A DNA stretch of 10,776 nt from JABMOV01 sp964654545 (GTDB lineage Bacteria > Fidelibacterota > Marinisomatia > Marinisomatales > JABMOV01): NCBI GenBank assembly GCA_964654545.1, contig CAZZIU010000044.1, positions 1 through 10,776 on the forward strand, given 5' to 3'. The translations under genes were made by a program, and so were the position numbers. Under the pieces are notes generated by a model. The model did no database searches. It was not told where the DNA came from and worked only from the letters and a program-made list of their open reading frames with translations. Shown here piece after piece: positions 7,441 to 10,776 of the stretch; the first letter of the stretch is position 1; every line of letters starts with the position of its first letter.

Positions 7441-9591
7441 TTATTTTATTAGCACAAGTTTATTACTTTTATGAAATTGTGTTTCACTTTCTTCAGAAAA
7501 TGCAGAGAATCGGTAGATGTACATTCCCGTTGGTACAGGATTTCCTTTATCGTCTTTTCCATTCCATAGTGCGTCATGGAATCCCGGTTCAATTGTGTTT
7601 TGTACTAGTGTTTTAATTGTTCTTCCAAGCACATCATAGATAATCATGGACACTCTGCTTCTCTCCGGCAAATCAAAATGGATGGCCGTAGTTGGATTGA
7701 AGGGATTTGGAAAAGCTAAATGAAGAGCATATTCATCTGGAATAATTTCAAAATCCGTCATCTGTTTACTCACACTGCCTAGAGGCTTACAGCGTTGGTT
7801 GGTATAAGGCGATTCCTGCTCTGTAATATCAAATGCAGTAACTTTATAACACACATTGCTGGAGAATTTTCCTCCCGAACCGATAGTTACACTATTGTCA
7901 GTATAAAAAGTTATATTTTTATCGAGAGTTTGTAATAATGCCCAGCCTGAACCTGCTTCATTTTTATACAGATTGTAGCCATCTAAATCCGGTTCTGTAT
8001 TCGGGGACCATGAACTGGTTGGATTATCTCCAATATTACCTGTTACGGTAAAATTTTGTGGCTTAACTGGCGGTGCAAGAGCACAGAATGCATTTATACG
8101 GCCATGGCCATAGTAATCTGTAAAATCCAGTGGGTGTCCATTTTCTGTCACCATTCCTTCTACCCAATCTGCGGTAATGAGAATTAAATCACGTACCTCA
8201 TACCAAGGAAGGTTAGGATATACAGACCTAATTAAAGCGGCCAATCCGGATACATGAGGCGCGGCTGCCGAAGTTCCAGTAAAACTGGATAGGTAGCCCC
8301 CATTTAAATCTGTAGTATAAACATGAGATGGTGCGACAACATCCAGCTGAGGTCCAAAGTTGCTAGAGCTACGGCGTTCATCATTTTGATCTGTGGCTCC
8401 CACAACAATTACGTTATCGTAGGCAGCGGGGTAGTCTATGGCTGAGTTGACATTACCAGAAGAGGCAACAATTATGCAGTTATAAACATTTGTAGCTTCA
8501 TTAACTACATCTTCGAAACCATCTACATCAGTGTGCCAGGCAGAACTAATATTTATCACATCTGCCTCATTTCATGCAGCATACGTAATACATTCCATAA
8601 CAGAAGCACGAGAAATGGCAGGAATTTGATCATATTTGATCCTGAGAATCATCAAACTTACTCCTGGAGTATTTCCCCAACCGCCGCCGATTCCAGCTAC
8701 TCCCCTAAATGAGCCATTTTCTAGGTTGTTAGTTTGAGCACCAGCTATTCCAGCCACGCGTGTACCATGACCATGAATGTCTTCTGGTAAATTATCGTTA
8801 TCAAGGAAGTCCCATCCCAAATAATCATCGTTAAATCCATTTTCATCATCGTCCGCATCGAGATCATCAAGGTAGGTACAGGGATTTCCATTAATATTTA
8901 AACCATTAGCGCCGCAATCTTCACTATTTTCGTCAATTAACCCATCTCCATCATCATCATCGTTACAAACCCCTGGACAACTATCTCCATTGTTATCACC
9001 CACTAGTTCATCGCTGTTATTCCATATATTGTTATCTAAATCTTCGTGCCAAATTTCAACACCAGAGTCTATGATAGCCAAGATAACCGAATTATCGCCA
9101 GTTGTAAAATCCCATGCAAGTTCCATCTGAAGTTTTGTATCATCAAGATTCCATTGTTGTGGGAAGTACGGGTCCTGAGGAGTTCCGGTGTAGGTTCCAA
9201 GTGCATCAAATTCCACATACCCAAATTCGGAGCTTTGAAATAGGGTTTGTGCTACATTAAACGGATCTGCGTTTGGTTCAACCTCAATTACATAATAATC
9301 AGCCAAAATCCGTCTTGAAATAATATCCACACTAGAAACGCCCAAATCTGTGAAGTCCTCGAGGGTGGGCCTTTCCCTACTTGCCAATCTCACAATCAAC
9401 CTGTGAGGAACTATAACATCGCCCATAGTACCCGTCGAATAATTGAACCATTCGGAATTTTCAAAACGATATTCACGATTCCCCATTTGGAATACTTGGC
9501 CATTTACCATCGTTACGCATGACACTATCAACAGTAGCACATTGATGTTATTCTTTAATGTTTTTGAATATAGATAGTGTGTTAGTTTCAT
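7441..9591 (-). pseudogene. Secreted S8 subtilisin-like protease with T9SS sorting domain, interrupted by an in-frame TGA
   Basis: The full frame is 716 codons with a single TGA at codon 340. I chose the ATG at 9591 (MKLTHYLYSK) because GGAG (9598-9601) lies six bases upstream; the ATG at 9603 has no such site. The order is: signal peptide (about 1-31), propeptide, catalytic Asp175 (IDSGV), an Asp- and Cys-rich insertion (about 195-262), His275 (HGTRVAGI), the TGA at 340, oxyanion Asn380 (SSGN), Ser441 (GTSAAAPHVSG), an FN3-like domain (about 507-604), and a FlgD-like type IX sorting domain (about 620-716, FPNPFNPTT). The frame is intact on both sides and subtilase homology runs through the stop (YAA-stop-NEADVINIS), so the lesion is recent, a sequencing error, or a read-through site. 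If termination occurs, the product lacks Ser441 and the sorting domain and is inactive. Secretion would be to the cell surface or outside. Confidence 0.85.
8572..8574 (-). other. In-frame TGA interrupting the subtilase
   Basis: The codon lies between GCA and AAT in the helix that precedes the DVIN strand of subtilases. This position is variable and solvent-facing in the family, not a redox or Cys position. One base change would restore GGA (Gly), AGA or CGA (Arg), or TGG (Trp). The 45 nt downstream give only a weak three-pair hairpin (UGCCUGGCA), so I see no credible SECIS. Confidence 0.75.
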
Positions 9592-9612
9592 AATATTCTC
9601 CATTATTTATTC

Positions 9613-10701
9613 TTATTTATATACAAATACACCGGATGGAGCAGATCCATTCTCTGTGCCAATGTATAAAACACCTTCATCTGAATCATAGACCATAGTG
9701 AATGCATCGCTACCATTAGGACTTTCCAGATCAGTCCAGGTATTACCCCCATCGTTTGTTTCCATCACATTGTTTTCGACGGCAGTGAAGAGGTGTCCTG
9801 ATTGGACGCCATCTTCTACTACAGAACGTATTTGACCATTTTGTTCTTCCAACGAATAAATAATTGTCCAACTGGCGCCCCCATCCGTTGTTTTAATGAT
9901 ATCGTAGAATACACTCACATAGGCAATATCCGCGTCACTTGGATCAAGAGCGATACTGTATACCATATTGTTTATTTCAACCACCGAATCCAAGGAAATG
10001 TAATCCCAATTAATGCAGTTATCCAATGAATGAAGCAGTATCGAGTACCCAAACATTGAGGATGCCCCAAGCCATAGAACGTGTGTATTCTCCTTATGAT
10101 ATGTTAAGCTGTAAGTCCAAACGGCTGAACTCTGACCAACAATAGGGTCTGTTAAATTCCAAGTCTGACCAAAATCGGTACTTTGAGCTAAAGAACCGCC
10201 AGCCGCTAATAATTTATCTGGGGTTTGAAGAAATAATGTTGGATTTTCAATATAAAATATGTCATCATATGGCTCAGGCAAATAAACTCCCATTCCGCTG
10301 TCGGAAACAAACCATGAGAAACCTCCATCTTCTGATTTGAAAATACCGTGAGCAGCGACACTATCCGGAAAGACAGCAACCAATATTTCGTCTGGATTCT
10401 CCGGATGAACGACGACATCAACTACACCATAAATCAACGATTGCCCGGCACTCGTATTTGAAAACCCCAAATACTCCCACTCCGAATTTTCTGTTTGAAT
10501 ATCTTTTCTCCATAATCCATCAGAAACAGCACAAGCATATAGATAAGGTTTGAATAATCTGAGTCGTTTAATATGTTTACCTTCTAAACCAAGGGATTCC
10601 CATGTTGGTGGAGATTCCTTAATATTATTTGGCTCATTGCAATTTTGTATAAGCAGAGATAAAACCAATATGGTAAGTGTTATTTGTGTTTGTTTATTCA
10701 T
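9613..10701 (-). CDS. Asp-box (BNR-like) beta-propeller lipoprotein
   Basis: This 362-residue predicted surface protein has a short basic N-terminus, a hydrophobic core, and LLIQN-Cys21 as a probable but non-canonical lipobox (Gln and Asn where small residues are usual). Five Asp-box motifs (S/T-x-D-x-x-x-x-W) are visible: SEDGGFSW 123-130, STDFGQTW 174-181, SLDNCINW 225-232, TTDGGASW 271-278 and TNDGGNTW 315-322. They indicate a beta-propeller like those of sialidases, photosystem assembly factor YCF48 and sortilin. No sialidase catalytic set was recognised, so binding or scaffolding is likelier than hydrolysis. A strong AAGGAGG site (10707-10713) lies five bases before the ATG. The protease gene begins about 20 bp downstream of the stop, so the two are probably co-transcribed. 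Function is unknown. Confidence 0.82.
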   Translation of the reverse strand: MNKQTQITLTILVLSLLIQNCNEPNNIKESPPTWESLGLEGKHIKRLRLFKPYLYACAVSDGLWRKDIQTENSEWEYLGFSNTSAGQSLIYGVVDVVVHPENPDEILVAVFPDSVAAHGIFKSEDGGFSWFVSDSGMGVYLPEPYDDIFYIENPTLFLQTPDKLLAAGGSLAQSTDFGQTWNLTDPIVGQSSAVWTYSLTYHKENTHVLWLGASSMFGYSILLHSLDNCINWDYISLDSVVEINNMVYSIALDPSDADIAYVSVFYDIIKTTDGGASWTIIYSLEEQNGQIRSVVEDGVQSGHLFTAVENNVMETNDGGNTWTDLESPNGSDAFTMVYDSDEGVLYIGTENGSAPSGVFVYK

Positions 10702-10776
10702 TGTTTCCTCCTTTTCCGAGTACTTCGTCCGGGTTAGGCGGTTGTGCTTTTCCTTCTAAACAGTAAATAGCAAATT
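10694..10776 (-). CDS. C-terminal end of an unknown gene (5' part outside window)
   Basis: One minus-strand frame is open from the right edge for 26 codons and ends ...QPPNPDEVLGKGGNNE-stop. Its TAA overlaps the first bases of the Asp-box lipoprotein gene by 8 bp. This is a common arrangement for coupled genes, and the lipoprotein's ribosome site would lie inside this frame. The fragment is too short to recognise a family, and an open frame of this length can arise by chance. Confidence 0.4.
   Translation of the reverse strand, partial: FAIYCLEGKAQPPNPDEVLGKGGNNE

Noticed and set aside
8530..8574. Selenocysteine in the subtilase
   Set aside because: The position is not a conserved Cys or redox site in subtilases, and the downstream RNA gives only a weak three-pair hairpin.
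1..10776. Genome-wide reassignment of UGA (to Gly or Trp)
   Set aside because: TGA is the natural stop of korA, the GltD-FlpD gene and hdrCB, two of them in ATGA overlaps with the next start.
1..10776. CRISPR arrays, tRNA or rRNA genes, transposases, integrases
   Set aside because: No regularly spaced direct repeats, RNA-gene signatures or recombinase motifs were seen on either strand.

Overview
All supported genes lie on the minus strand, so the window reads right to left. It suggests an uncultured bacterium of the FCB group, possibly Marinimicrobia- or Cloacimonetes-like. The evidence is a C-terminal type IX-secretion (FlgD-like) sorting domain with an FPNPFNPTT motif, a five-Asp-box surface lipoprotein, AT-leaning composition with variable Shine-Dalgarno use, and low-potential ferredoxin metabolism. 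The assignment is inference from protein style only.

Right part (about 7441-10776): the last 26 codons of an unknown gene overlap the start of an Asp-box (BNR-like) lipoprotein. This is followed by a secreted subtilisin-like (S8) protease with propeptide, catalytic Asp/His/Ser, a fibronectin-III-like domain and a T9SS sorting domain. One in-frame TGA at 8572-8574 interrupts the protease between the catalytic His and the oxyanion Asn.

Middle (4762-7404): korA-korB-korC form a tightly overlapping operon for a 2-oxoacid (probably 2-oxoglutarate):ferredoxin oxidoreductase, with no separate ferredoxin (delta) subunit. A 239-bp gap follows (4523-4761) that carries a 50-bp near-perfectly centred inverted repeat.

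Left part (1-4522): a three-gene redox set. The first gene is a 784-residue fusion of a GltD/NfnB-like FAD/NAD(P) oxidoreductase, ferredoxin-type [4Fe-4S] motifs and an MvhD/FlpD domain. The second is an HdrC-HdrB fusion with all cluster ligands. The third is hdrA, which runs off the left edge. hdrA appears to stop at an in-frame TGA at 408-410, but the frame stays open to the edge with full HdrA homology. The TGA replaces the second Cys of a C-x-x-C motif, and a 7-bp hairpin with a GGUC loop sits 20 nt downstream. I read it as a selenocysteine codon with a bacterial SECIS.

Taken together, the left and middle parts look like one electron-transfer system. KorABC exchanges electrons with ferredoxin, the GltD-FlpD fusion exchanges them with NAD(P)H and passes them to HdrA, and HdrA bifurcates or confurcates between ferredoxin and a thiol/disulfide handled by HdrCB. 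This would be an Hdr complex in which an NAD(P)H module replaces the hydrogenase of methanogens, placed next to an oxoacid oxidoreductase. The coupling is inferred from gene content and order.
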